DNA from: Acidovorax sp. FHTAMBA
Lineage (GTDB): Bacteria > Pseudomonadota > Gammaproteobacteria > Burkholderiales > Burkholderiaceae_C
Reading direction: 5' to 3'
Length of the DNA: 64,000 nt
Assembly: GCF_038958875.1 (NCBI RefSeq)
Contig: NZ_CP152407.1
Location: forward strand, 2,549,501 to 2,613,500
Position numbers and translations under genes: made by a program. Positions 49,078 through 57,819 of the stretch are shown here, one piece after another. The notes under the pieces are model-generated. The model saw nothing but the letters and a program-made list of their open reading frames with translations. It was not told where the DNA came from and made no database searches. Positions within the stretch are counted from its first letter, which is position 1; every line of letters starts with the position of its first letter.

Positions 49078-51282
49078 ATGACCTCAGAAGCCAAATGCCC
49101 TTTTGACCACACCAGGGCTGCACCGCCCAAAGGCCGTGGAAATGCGGACTGGTGGCCCAACCAGCTCAATCTACGCCCGCTGAACCAGAACTCCCCGCTC
49201 TCCGACCCGATGGGCGATGGCTTCAACTATGCCGAGGAGTTCAAGAGCCTGGATCTCGCTGCCGTCAAGGCCGACCTGCGCGCGCTGATGACCGACTCGC
49301 AGGACTGGTGGCCCGCCGACTTCGGCCACTACGGCCCCTTGTTCGTGCGTATGGCCTGGCACAGCGCCGGAACCTACCGCCTGGCGGACGGACGTGGCGG
49401 CGCAGGGGCAGGGCAGCAGCGGTTTGCGCCGCTCAATAGCTGGCCCGATAACGCCAATCTGGACAAGGCGCGCCGCCTGCTCTGGCCCATCAAACAGAAA
49501 TATGGCCGCAAGATCTCGTGGGCCGACCTGATGATCCTGACCGGCAACGTGGCTCTGGAATCCATGGGCTTCAAGACCTTCGGCTTTGCCGGCGGCCGCC
49601 CCGACGTGTGGGAGCCGGACGAGAACGTGTACTGGGGCGCAGAGAGCACCTGGCTGGGCGGCGACAAGCGCTACAGCGGCGAGCGCGACCTGGCCAACCC
49701 GCTGGCCGCCGTGCAGATGGGCCTCATCTACGTCAACCCCGAGGGCCCCAACGGCAACCCCGATCCTGTGGCCGCAGCACGCGACATCCGCGACACCTTT
49801 GCGCGCATGGCCATGGACGACGAGGAAACCGTGGCGCTCATCGCGGGCGGCCACACCTTTGGCAAAACACACGGCGCGGGCGACGCCGCGCTGGTGGGCA
49901 GCGAGCCCGAAGCGGGTGGTATCGAAGACCAGGGCCTGGGCTGGATCAGCAAGCACGGCAGCGGCTTTGGCGGTGACGCCATCACCAGCGGGCTGGAGGT
50001 CACCTGGACCACCACGCCCACACAGTGGAGCAACAACTTTTTTGAAAACCTGTTCGGCTTTGAATGGGAGCTGACCAAGAGCCCTGCGGGCGCCCACCAG
50101 TGGACGGCCAAGGGTGCGGCGGCGACGATTCCGCACGCGCACGATCCGTCGAAGAAGCTGGTGCCCACCATGCTGACCACCGACCTGTCGCTGCGGTTTG
50201 ATCCGGCCTACGAAAAAATCTCGCGCCGGTTCCTGGCGAACCCCGATCAGTTTGCCGACGCGTTCGCCCGCGCCTGGTTCAAGCTCACGCACCGCGACAT
50301 GGGGCCGCGCGCACGCTACCTGGGCCCTGAAGTGCCCGCCGAAGTGCTGATCTGGCAAGACCCGGTTCCTGCGGTGGACCATGCACTGGTCAATGAACAG
50401 GACATCGCAGCGCTCAAGGCCAGGGTGTTGGCATCGGGCCTGTCGATTTCGGAGCTGGTATCGACGGCCTGGGCCTCGGCGTCCACCTTCCGCGGTGGCG
50501 ACAAGCGCGGCGGTGCCAACGGCGCACGCATCCGCCTGGCACCGCAGAAAGACTGGGACGTGAACCAGCCGGCCCAGCTGACCAAGGTGCTGGGCACGCT
50601 GGAAGCCATCCAGCAGGAGTTCAATGCCGCGCAGACGGGGGGCAAGAAGATCTCGATGGCCGATCTCATCGTGCTGGCCGGTGGTGCGGCCGTGGAGGCC
50701 GCTGCCCGCAAGGCGGGCCAGGACGTGACCGTGCCGTTCGCACCCGGTCGTACGGATGCCACGCAAGAGCAGACCGATGTGCCTTCGTTTGAAGTCATGG
50801 AGCCGGTGGCCGACGGCTTTCGCAACTATGTGCGCCCCGGGCTGGAAGGCGCGGTGGCCGAGCTGCTGGTGGACCGCGCCAACCAGCTCACCCTGACAGC
50901 CCCCGAGATGACGGTGCTGGTAGGCGGCTTGCGTGTGCTGGGCGCCAATGTGGGCCAGGTGCCCCATGGTGTCTTCACGCAGCACCCCGGCAACCTGAGC
51001 AATGACTTCTTCGTGAACCTGCTCGACATGCGCACCCGGTGGCAAAAGTTACCGGACGCCGCGGGTGTGCTGGAAGGGGTGGATCGCAAGAGCGGTGCGC
51101 GCCAGTGGACCGGCACCGTGGCCGACCTGGTGTTCGGCTCCAACTCGGTATTGCGCGCCCTTGCCGAGGTGTACGCAGGCAGCGATGCCCAGGCGGTGTT
51201 CGTTCAGGACTTCGTGCGCGCATGGACCAAGGTGATGAACCTGGACCGGTTTGACCTGCACGGGCCCACCCCGAACGCCTGA
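49078..51282 (+). CDS. katG: Catalase-peroxidase KatG
   Basis: A 734-residue haem enzyme, the standard length. The distal site is FVRMAWHSAGTYR (Arg, Trp, His); the Tyr of the Met-Tyr-Trp adduct is in LIYVNPEGPNG; the proximal His is in GGHTFGKTHGAG. The second, haem-less repeat contains DLIVLAGGAAVEAAARKAG. It removes hydrogen peroxide. CAGGAGA lies 6 bases before the ATG. Confidence 0.97.
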   Translation: MTSEAKCPFDHTRAAPPKGRGNADWWPNQLNLRPLNQNSPLSDPMGDGFNYAEEFKSLDLAAVKADLRALMTDSQDWWPADFGHYGPLFVRMAWHSAGTYRLADGRGGAGAGQQRFAPLNSWPDNANLDKARRLLWPIKQKYGRKISWADLMILTGNVALESMGFKTFGFAGGRPDVWEPDENVYWGAESTWLGGDKRYSGERDLANPLAAVQMGLIYVNPEGPNGNPDPVAAARDIRDTFARMAMDDEETVALIAGGHTFGKTHGAGDAALVGSEPEAGGIEDQGLGWISKHGSGFGGDAITSGLEVTWTTTPTQWSNNFFENLFGFEWELTKSPAGAHQWTAKGAAATIPHAHDPSKKLVPTMLTTDLSLRFDPAYEKISRRFLANPDQFADAFARAWFKLTHRDMGPRARYLGPEVPAEVLIWQDPVPAVDHALVNEQDIAALKARVLASGLSISELVSTAWASASTFRGGDKRGGANGARIRLAPQKDWDVNQPAQLTKVLGTLEAIQQEFNAAQTGGKKISMADLIVLAGGAAVEAAARKAGQDVTVPFAPGRTDATQEQTDVPSFEVMEPVADGFRNYVRPGLEGAVAELLVDRANQLTLTAPEMTVLVGGLRVLGANVGQVPHGVFTQHPGNLSNDFFVNLLDMRTRWQKLPDAAGVLEGVDRKSGARQWTGTVADLVFGSNSVLRALAEVYAGSDAQAVFVQDFVRAWTKVMNLDRFDLHGPTPNA

Positions 51283-51395
51283 GCGATCTGACTGCGCCAC
51301 CGGCTTTGCCTGATGCAGGGCATGGTCGGTGGCGTTGTGCTTGGGGCATGTGGGGGCGGCTACCATTGCGGCCCACACCGAACTGGAGAGCCCGC

Positions 51396-51791
51396 ATGAC
51401 GCAAACACCCCCATCCACCAAAGACTTCGACAAGGGCCTGGCCACGCGCAAACAGGTCATGGGCGAGGACTTTGTGGCCAATGCCTTTGGCAATGCCACG
51501 CAGTTCACCCAGCCCATTCAGGAGTTCATCACCCGCAATGCGTGGGGCGATGTGTGGCAGCGCCCAGGGCTGGACATGAAGACGCGCAGCCTGATCACCG
51601 TGGCTTTTCTCACTGCTTTGGGCAAGCAGCACGAGCTCAAGGGCCATGTGCGCGGCGCGCTCAACAACGGTGCCACGGCGGCAGAAATCCAGGAAGTGTT
51701 GCTGCACGCCAGCATCTACTGTGGCCTGCCCTCGGCCGTGGAGGCTTTTCGCACCGCCGCCGAGGTGATTGACGGGCCCAAAAAGGGCTGA
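51396..51791 (+). CDS. 4-carboxymuconolactone decarboxylase-like protein
   Basis: A 131-residue CMD-domain protein close to PcaC. RSLITVAFLTALGKQHELKGHVRGALNNGAT and EVLLHASIYCGLPSAVEAFR are family motifs; the single Cys indicates PcaC type rather than AhpD type. PcaC makes beta-ketoadipate enol-lactone in protocatechuate degradation; other pca genes are not adjacent, so a different substrate is possible. Closeness to the scoAB-type CoA transferase is suggestive. TGGAGAG precedes the start. Confidence 0.85.
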   Translation: MTQTPPSTKDFDKGLATRKQVMGEDFVANAFGNATQFTQPIQEFITRNAWGDVWQRPGLDMKTRSLITVAFLTALGKQHELKGHVRGALNNGATAAEIQEVLLHASIYCGLPSAVEAFRTAAEVIDGPKKG

Positions 51792-51818
51792 CGCGAAGCG
51801 GCCCGGGGGGGGCGGGCT

Positions 51819-52364
51819 TTAGCCGCCCGCCAGCAGCTTGTGCACCAGGTCTGCCGCGGTGGATGCGTTGTACTTGCGCATCAGGCGCGCCCGGTAAATC
51901 TCCACCGTGCGGTGGCTGATCTCCAGCGTGCGGCCGATCTCCTTGGAGGTCAGGCCCTCCAGCAGGCGCGCGGCCACTTCCCGCTCGCGCCCGGTCAGCT
52001 CAGCCTTCACGGGGCGCTGCGAGCTCAGGTCTTCAAAGCTCCAGATGCCCGATTCATGCGGGGCATCGCGGTTGAGCGCGCGGCCCGAGACATGGCACCA
52101 GAAGACCTCGCCGTTGGCGCGCTTCATGATGCGGTTGTCGGCGTAGTGGCCCTTGGCGTTGAGAATGGGCTCCATGTGCGCGCCCAGGCGCTCATACTCG
52201 TCTGCGCTTGGATACAGTATCTGGAACGACTGGCCGATCAGGACCTCGCGCGAGGCGCCAAACATCTCGCAGACATGCCGGTTGCAGTCGACCATGGTGC
52301 GGTTGCGTGAGAGCACCAAGCCTACGGGGGCCATATCGAAAGCGAGTCGGTAATCAACGTCCAT
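51819..52364 (-). CDS. PAS-LuxR transcriptional regulator
   Basis: A 181-residue protein. One PAS domain (about 5-115; APVGLVLSRNRTMVDCN and MKRANGEVFWCHVSGRAL) and a C-terminal LuxR helix-turn-helix (about 120-180; LTGREREVAARLLEGLTSKEIGRTLEISHRTVEIYRARLMRK). It lacks a receiver domain. It is divergent from scoA with a perfect palindrome between, so it probably controls the CoA transferase operon and senses a small molecule through PAS. Confidence 0.9.
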   Translation of the reverse strand: MDVDYRLAFDMAPVGLVLSRNRTMVDCNRHVCEMFGASREVLIGQSFQILYPSADEYERLGAHMEPILNAKGHYADNRIMKRANGEVFWCHVSGRALNRDAPHESGIWSFEDLSSQRPVKAELTGREREVAARLLEGLTSKEIGRTLEISHRTVEIYRARLMRKYNASTAADLVHKLLAGG

Positions 52365-52383
52365 AGTGCAAATCTTTACGGGG

Positions 52384-52407
52384 TACTACTTATTCGGATA
52401 AGTAGTA
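52384..52407. promoter_or_regulatory. Perfect palindrome in the luxR-scoA divergent promoter
   Basis: TACTACTTAT-TCGG-ATAAGTAGTA with 10-base perfect arms. It lies 19 bases from the regulator start and 33 bases from scoA, so it probably overlaps both promoters. Confidence 0.7.
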
Positions 52408-52440
52408 TCGTAGCGCATCCAAATACACAAGGAGATCGTG

Positions 52441-53148
52441 GTGAACAAGTTATTTCCCTCCGCGGCCGAAGCCCTTGAAGGCGTGGTTGCAGATGGCCAG
52501 CTCATGGCCGTGGGTGGATTCGGGTTGTGCGGCATTCCGGAGGCACTGATCGACGCATTGCGTGATTCGGGCGTCAAGAACCTCACCGTGATCTCCAATA
52601 ACGCCGGTGTGGACGGCTTTGGTCTGGGCAAGCTGCTCGAAACCCGCCAGATCAAAAAAATGATTTCGTCCTATGTGGGCGAGAACAAGGAGTTCGAACG
52701 CCAATACCTGGCCGGCGAACTGGAGCTGGAATTCACCCCCCAGGGCACGCTGGCCGAAAAGCTGCGCGCGGGCGGTGCTGGCATCCCGGCCTTCTTCACC
52801 AAGACCGGTGTGGGCACGGTGGTGGCCGAGGGCAAGGAGCTGCGCGAGTTCGATGGCGAAACCTACGTGATGGAGCGTTCGCTGGTGCCTGAAGTGGCGC
52901 TGGTCAAGGCGCACCGCGCCGACAAGTCGGGCAACCTGCAGTTCCGCCTGACGGCCCGCAATTTCAATCCTGCCGCAGCCATGGCCGGCAAGATCTGCAT
53001 TGTTGAAGTGGAAGAAGTGGTGGAAACCGGTGCCATGGTGCCCGACCAGATCCATCTGCCGGGCATCTACGTGCACCGCATCGTGCACAACCCGAACCCG
53101 GAAAAGCGCATTGAAAAGCGCACGATCACTGAAAAGGCGGGCGTTTGA
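52441..53148 (+). CDS. scoA: 3-oxoacid CoA-transferase subunit A
   Basis: A 235-residue alpha subunit of succinyl-CoA:3-ketoacid CoA-transferase. GGFGLCGIPEALIDAL, NNAGVDGFGLGKLLE, YVGENKEFERQYLAGELELEFTPQGTLAEKLRAGG and IYVHRIV are typical. The GTG at 52441 (giving MNKLFPSA) is chosen because AAGGAG lies 6 bases before it; a GTG one codon upstream is equally open. It transfers CoA from succinyl-CoA to acetoacetate, feeding thiolase. Confidence 0.95.
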   Translation: MNKLFPSAAEALEGVVADGQLMAVGGFGLCGIPEALIDALRDSGVKNLTVISNNAGVDGFGLGKLLETRQIKKMISSYVGENKEFERQYLAGELELEFTPQGTLAEKLRAGGAGIPAFFTKTGVGTVVAEGKELREFDGETYVMERSLVPEVALVKAHRADKSGNLQFRLTARNFNPAAAMAGKICIVEVEEVVETGAMVPDQIHLPGIYVHRIVHNPNPEKRIEKRTITEKAGV

Positions 53149-53182
53149 GCCTGCCGTCATAGAACAAGCTGGAGAAATACAT

Positions 53183-53824
53183 ATGTCGTGGAGTCAAGAC
53201 CAAATGGCGGCACGTGCCGCCCATGAGCTCGAAGACGGCTTTTACGTGAATCTGGGCATCGGCATCCCTACGCTGGTGGCCAATTTTGTGCCCGCCGACA
53301 AGGAAGTTTGGCTGCAGTCGGAAAACGGCATGCTGGGCATCGGTCCGTTTCCTAACGAAGACGAAGTGGATGCCGACCTGATCAACGCCGGCAAGCAGAC
53401 GGTGACCACCATCAAGGGCTCGTCCATCTTCAGTAGCGACCAGTCGTTTGCCATGATCCGTGGCGGCAAGATCAACCTGTCCATCCTGGGCGCCATGCAG
53501 GTCAGCGAAAAGGGCGACCTGGCCAACTGGATGATTCCCGGCAAGATGGTCAAGGGCATGGGTGGCGCGATGGACCTGGTGGCAGGCGTCAAGCGCGTGA
53601 TCGTGCTCATGGAGCATGTGGCCCGCAAGAAGGATGGCACCGAAGACATGAAGATCCTGCCAACCTGCACGCTGCCCCTGACGGGCGTGGGTGTGGTGGA
53701 CCGCATCATCACCGACCTGGCCGTCATGGACGTGACGCCCCAGGGGCTCAAGGTGGTGGAGCTGGCTCCCGGCGTGACCTTTGAGGCCCTGCAGGCCAAG
53801 ACCGGCGTCACGCTCATCCAGTAA
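53183..53824 (+). CDS. scoB: 3-oxoacid CoA-transferase subunit B
   Basis: A 213-residue beta subunit. The catalytic Glu is in WLQSENGMLGIGP; DGFYVNLGIGIPTLV and GAMDLVAGVKRVIV are conserved. CTGGAGAA precedes the ATG, 34 bases after scoA. The operon ends in a terminator at 53880-53917. Confidence 0.95.
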   Translation: MSWSQDQMAARAAHELEDGFYVNLGIGIPTLVANFVPADKEVWLQSENGMLGIGPFPNEDEVDADLINAGKQTVTTIKGSSIFSSDQSFAMIRGGKINLSILGAMQVSEKGDLANWMIPGKMVKGMGGAMDLVAGVKRVIVLMEHVARKKDGTEDMKILPTCTLPLTGVGVVDRIITDLAVMDVTPQGLKVVELAPGVTFEALQAKTGVTLIQ

Positions 53825-53879
53825 ACCTGCCCACCTGCCTGCCAGCCCGCCTGCGGGCAGAGCAGCCGCCAGGCCAAAG

Positions 53880-53917
53880 AAAGGCCGGGACTCCTTCAGG
53901 AGCTCCGGCCTTTTTTT
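53880..53917 (+). terminator. Terminator after scoB
   Basis: AAAGGCCGGGACTCC and GGAGCTCCGGCCTTT form an imperfect stem followed by seven T residues. Confidence 0.88.
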
Positions 53918-54053
53918 GTTTTGCGTGGGGAGTTGTGCTGCTCCATCAGCGCAGTGAATTGATCTGACTCAAGCCGGGCTTGCGCAGGGTGCGCGCCGCA
54001 GTCGCCATCAAAGGGTAACGTCATATAGTCCAAGGCAAGCTCTTGTGTTGTGC

Positions 54054-55364
54054 ATGACAGACCTTTCCCTACCCCCCGACCTCGATATCGAGAACAGCCC
54101 CCACTACTTGCGCGCCTTGGTCGGGATGGCCGACCAGCGCACGGTGGTCGCTGACGCTGCCATTTACAACGACAACGGCATCAAGCTGGTCGAAAAAGGC
54201 ACCCGCATCGACAGCCGCCTGTATGACCGCCTGGTGCAGCACAAGCTGCGTGAACCCATCGACCGCCACCTGTCCATCGAAAACCCGGTGGACGTGCCCG
54301 CCCTGCTGGCGGCATGCCAGGCGCTGATCGAAGAGGAGACGCTGCCCCACATGCTGGCCGAGGCTCTGGGGGCCTCCGCCCGGCTGCTGGCGCCGCTGCG
54401 TTCGCTGCCCCTGCCTGCCTCCATGGCCTGCAAGCTCACGGTGATGCGTGACCAGCGGCCCGAACTGTTCCAGCACAGCCTGCAGATGATGACGGTGGCC
54501 ATCTTCCTGGGCATCAAAAGCGGGTTGGCTGAACGTGAGTGCAGCACCCTGGCCGCAGCCGCCTTGCTGCATGACCTGGGGGTGCTGCACATGGACCCGG
54601 CCTGGAGCGACCCTGACCACAAGGTGGTGGGTGCGCAGCGCAAGCACCTGGTGGCGCATCCCATCTCGGCGATGCTGATGATCCGCGACACGCAGGCGTA
54701 TCCGCGGGCTGCGGAAGTGGCCGTGCTGGAACACCATGAGCGCATGGATGGCAGCGGCTACCCGCGCGCGCTGGCAGGGGCCGACATCACACCCATGGGC
54801 CGCATCCTGTTGCTGGCCGAGGTGGTGGCCGCGTTCTACGAAAAATACGACGACATGCCCGCCCAGCGGCTGTCGCTGGTGCTGCGCCTGAACCACCGCA
54901 AGTTCCCCGCTGCGCTGGTGGCTTTCATCCTGCCGCTGCTGCAGGAAGAGGTGGCCCGCGAGTCGGCCCTGATGCCTTTGGGCAACGATGCACCCCGCCA
55001 GATCGAGCTGCTGGCCGAGGCCTTTGCCTGCTGGGACCAGCTCAAGGCAGGCCTGCCTGCCGATACGGCTGCAAGGGCCGGGGCCGGCAGCGCCTTTGGA
55101 TTTGCGGATTCCCGCCTGGGGGCGCTCCAGAAAGCCCTGATCGAAGCAGGTTCCCATCCCCGGCACCTGGGCGAGCTGATGGCGCAACTGCAGGGCGACG
55201 CCATCGGCCTGGCCGAGGTGGCGCTGGTCGGGCGTGAGGCGCTGTGGCAACTGCAAAGCATCCTCAATGCCTGCCACCGCCGCTGGCCCCAGCTGTCGGA
55301 CCGCGCCACGCCTGCAGACGCGGCAGTGGCGGACTGGTGCGACTGGGCGCTGCGCAAGCTGTAG
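54054..55364 (+). CDS. HD-GYP domain protein (putative c-di-GMP phosphodiesterase)
   Basis: A 436-residue soluble protein. The HD-GYP core (about residues 130-300) shows LLHDLGVLHMD, HPISAMLMI and LEHHERMDGSGYPRAL, so both HD and HHE-GYP metal ligands are present. HD-GYP enzymes linearise c-di-GMP. The N-terminal 120 residues include GIKLVEKGTRID, recalling a domain often found before HD-GYP; the C-terminal 130 residues are unassigned. No receiver is present. Start MTDLSLPP chosen; three codons longer is possible. Confidence 0.88.
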   Translation: MTDLSLPPDLDIENSPHYLRALVGMADQRTVVADAAIYNDNGIKLVEKGTRIDSRLYDRLVQHKLREPIDRHLSIENPVDVPALLAACQALIEEETLPHMLAEALGASARLLAPLRSLPLPASMACKLTVMRDQRPELFQHSLQMMTVAIFLGIKSGLAERECSTLAAAALLHDLGVLHMDPAWSDPDHKVVGAQRKHLVAHPISAMLMIRDTQAYPRAAEVAVLEHHERMDGSGYPRALAGADITPMGRILLLAEVVAAFYEKYDDMPAQRLSLVLRLNHRKFPAALVAFILPLLQEEVARESALMPLGNDAPRQIELLAEAFACWDQLKAGLPADTAARAGAGSAFGFADSRLGALQKALIEAGSHPRHLGELMAQLQGDAIGLAEVALVGREALWQLQSILNACHRRWPQLSDRATPADAAVADWCDWALRKL

Positions 55365-55425
55365 CCTCACAGCGCTTTTCCTGACTGCTGTGCGGGGGCT
55401 CCGGGATGCCCCGGAATTCAAAATA

Positions 55426-55441
55426 CTGGTTATATTAACAG
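55426..55441 (+). promoter_or_regulatory. LexA-like box before imuA
   Basis: CTGGTTATATTAACAG fits CTGT-N8-ACAG with one mismatch, 31 bases before the imuA start in an AT-rich patch. It implies SOS control of imuA-imuB-dnaE2. Confidence 0.7.
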
Positions 55442-55471
55442 TGTTTTTGATTTCTGAACTCCTGCACCACC

Positions 55472-56335
55472 ATGCCTGCGCCATGCTCCCCCCTGCGGGT
55501 TGCGTTCGATCTGCCGTCTGCCGTGCCCGGCATCTGGCATGCGGACGCCTTGGGCGCGGGGCCGCAGCCCGTGCAGCCCACGGGGTATGCGCTGCTGGAT
55601 GCGCAGCTGCCGGGGGGTGGCTGGCCCGTGGGGGCCTTGAGCGAGGTCTTGCAACCCGCCGTGGGCCTGCACGAATGGCAGCTGGTGCTGCCCGCACTGG
55701 CGCAGGCCGTGGCGCGCAGCGCAGGCGCCGTGGTGGTGGTGGCGCCCCCGTGTGAGCCCTTTGGTCCGGCGCTCAGGGCGCAGGGGTTGGCGGCAGAGCG
55801 CCTGTGCGTGGTGCGGGCCGACACCGCCCGGGCTGCGCTCTGGGCGGCCGAGCAGGCGCTGCGCTGCCGCGATGTGCTGGCCGTCATGGCCTGGCTGCCC
55901 CAGGCGCAATCTGCCGCCTTGCGCCGGTTGCAACTGGCGGCGGCGCAGCACGATCAGTTGCTGTGGGTGTTTCGCCCGCTCGGTGTCGCGCAGCAGGCGT
56001 CACCTGCGTTGTTGCGGCTGCGGCTGGAGGGGCAGGCCTTGCCGGGGGACGGGGTGGCGCCGCCCGGCATGCAGGTGCACATCCTCAAGCGCCGGGGGCC
56101 GCCGCTGGTGGAGGGGATTCTTCTGCCGGGCTGCCACCCCCGGCTGGCCCAGGTGCTGCTGGCGCAGGCCGAGCGCCGGCGCGCCGCGCAGGTGGTGGCC
56201 AGCGCCTGGGTGGCAGCACGCTCTGCGGCGGCAGCCCCGGCCCCTCCCGGGGGGCATGGCGCCCCGCCAGGGAAGACAGGGCCAGAGGGGAGGGGGCATG
56301 CACTGGATCGCGCTGCCATGGCCCTGGTGCGATGA
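55472..56335 (+). CDS. imuA: ImuA, translesion synthesis accessory protein
   Basis: A 287-residue RecA-like fold protein. GYALLDAQLPGGGWPVGALSEVLQ resembles the start of the RecA core but lacks a full Walker A GxxxxGKT. RDVLAVMAWLPQAQSAALRRLQLAA and LLWVFRPLGVAQQASPALLRLRL match the SulA-like/ImuA family. It helps ImuB and DnaE2 in error-prone repair. The C-terminus overlaps imuB by 38 bases. Confidence 0.9.
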   Translation: MPAPCSPLRVAFDLPSAVPGIWHADALGAGPQPVQPTGYALLDAQLPGGGWPVGALSEVLQPAVGLHEWQLVLPALAQAVARSAGAVVVVAPPCEPFGPALRAQGLAAERLCVVRADTARAALWAAEQALRCRDVLAVMAWLPQAQSAALRRLQLAAAQHDQLLWVFRPLGVAQQASPALLRLRLEGQALPGDGVAPPGMQVHILKRRGPPLVEGILLPGCHPRLAQVLLAQAERRRAAQVVASAWVAARSAAAAPAPPGGHGAPPGKTGPEGRGHALDRAAMALVR

Positions 56336-57815
56336 GCCTTCTGGGCCTGTCGGCGGTACCGTGAAAGCGGCGGCGGCAGGCTGGTGGGCCTTGCGTTTCA
56401 CCCCGCGCGTGGCGCTGGTGGATGGTGAGGCCGTGCTGCTGGAGGTCTCGACCACCGAGCGCCTGTGGGGCGGGCGCGATGCCTTGCTGGCGCAGGTGCA
56501 GCGTGCCTGGGCAGAGGCTTTTGCCGCGTGTGTGGATGCGACCTTGCCACCGCCAGGCGCCCAGGCCGCCTGGGGCACCGGGCCCACGGCCCTGGTGGCA
56601 CAGGCCTGGTTGCGCATGGCGCTTGCCGGGCAATCGGACCGTTTGCAGCAAAGGATTGAAACCCTGCCCCTGCACACGCTGACCGCCCTGCGCCCGCATG
56701 TGCCCAGCCTGGAGCGCATGGGCTGCCGCACCTGGGGAGCCTTGCGGGCACTGCCCCGCGCGGGGGTGGCGCGGCGCCTGGGGGCAGGCGTGCTGCACGT
56801 GCTGGACCAGGCCCTGGGCCATGCCCCCGAAGTGCACGCCTGGCTGGAACTGCCCGAACAGTTCGCCCTGACCGCCGAGTTGCCCGCGCTGGCCGAGTCG
56901 GCCGATGCATTGCTGTGGAGTGCCCACCGCAGCCTCACCGCGTTGCAAAGCTGGCTGCAGGCTCGGCAGCGGGGGGCGCTGGCGCTGGAACTGGCTTGGC
57001 GCCACGACCTGCGGCGCATCGACGGAGTGGCGATTGCCCCCACAGAGGCCTTGCAGATACGCACGGCGCAGGCCACGCAAGACATAGCGCACCTGCGGCG
57101 CCTGCTGTCTGAAAACCTGGCGCGCACCACCCTGGCCGCCCCGGTCAACCAGATCACGCTGCGGCTGCTGGAATCTGCGCCGCTGCCGCACCGCAGTGCC
57201 AGCCTGCTACCCCCCGCAGGGCCGGGTGAGGGCGGTGACGCTGCCCAGGGGCAGGGCGAGAGCCTGCTCCAGCTGCTGGAGCGCCTGTCGGCCCGCCTGG
57301 GGGCGGACCAGGTACAGGCCCCGGTGCTGCAGGCCGACCACCGGCCCGAGTGCATGCAGCAATGGCGCCCGGCGGCCGAGGTGCTGGGCCGGGCCCGTGC
57401 CGTGCAGGCGGGGGCTTTGGGGCAAAAAGACGGTGTTCACGCTTTGCAGCCGACGACTGCCCGGTCCGACAGGCTTTCTGGCCGCGCACATTTGCCTGAC
57501 GCCACCCTGTGGCCTGCCTGGCTGCTGCGTTCGCCGCGGCGGCTGGCGGTGCAGGGCAACCGCCCCTGCCACCATGGCCTGTTGCGCCTGCTGGCGGGGC
57601 CGCACCGGTTCGAGGCCGGTTGGTGGTCGGCAGCCGGGGAGGGCGCGGCAGACCCGGGCCAGCCCAGTGCGGGCCTCGCCCTGCGCGACTACTTTGTGGC
57701 GCACAACGATGTGGTCGGGCTGGTGTGGGTGTTCCGCGAGCGGCTGGCTCCGCAGGCAGGCGCCCCCGCGGCGACCCAGCCCCAGCGCTGGTTTCTGCAC
57801 GGCATTTTTGGGTGA
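56298..57815 (+). CDS. imuB: ImuB, Y-family polymerase-like protein
   Basis: A 505-residue protein related to DinB polymerases but catalytically dead in known members; it bridges DnaE2 to the beta clamp. MHWIALPWP opens the palm-like region; LVDGEAVLLEVSTTERLWGG, LRPHVPSLERMGCRTWGALRALPRAGVARRLG and the little-finger region with RLAVQGNRPCHHGLLRLLAGPHRFEAGWW are typical. The acidic palm residues needed for catalysis are not evident. GAGGGGAGGG precedes the ATG. Confidence 0.93.
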   Translation: MHWIALPWPWCDEPSGPVGGTVKAAAAGWWALRFTPRVALVDGEAVLLEVSTTERLWGGRDALLAQVQRAWAEAFAACVDATLPPPGAQAAWGTGPTALVAQAWLRMALAGQSDRLQQRIETLPLHTLTALRPHVPSLERMGCRTWGALRALPRAGVARRLGAGVLHVLDQALGHAPEVHAWLELPEQFALTAELPALAESADALLWSAHRSLTALQSWLQARQRGALALELAWRHDLRRIDGVAIAPTEALQIRTAQATQDIAHLRRLLSENLARTTLAAPVNQITLRLLESAPLPHRSASLLPPAGPGEGGDAAQGQGESLLQLLERLSARLGADQVQAPVLQADHRPECMQQWRPAAEVLGRARAVQAGALGQKDGVHALQPTTARSDRLSGRAHLPDATLWPAWLLRSPRRLAVQGNRPCHHGLLRLLAGPHRFEAGWWSAAGEGAADPGQPSAGLALRDYFVAHNDVVGLVWVFRERLAPQAGAPAATQPQRWFLHGIFG

Positions 57816-57819
57816 TGCC

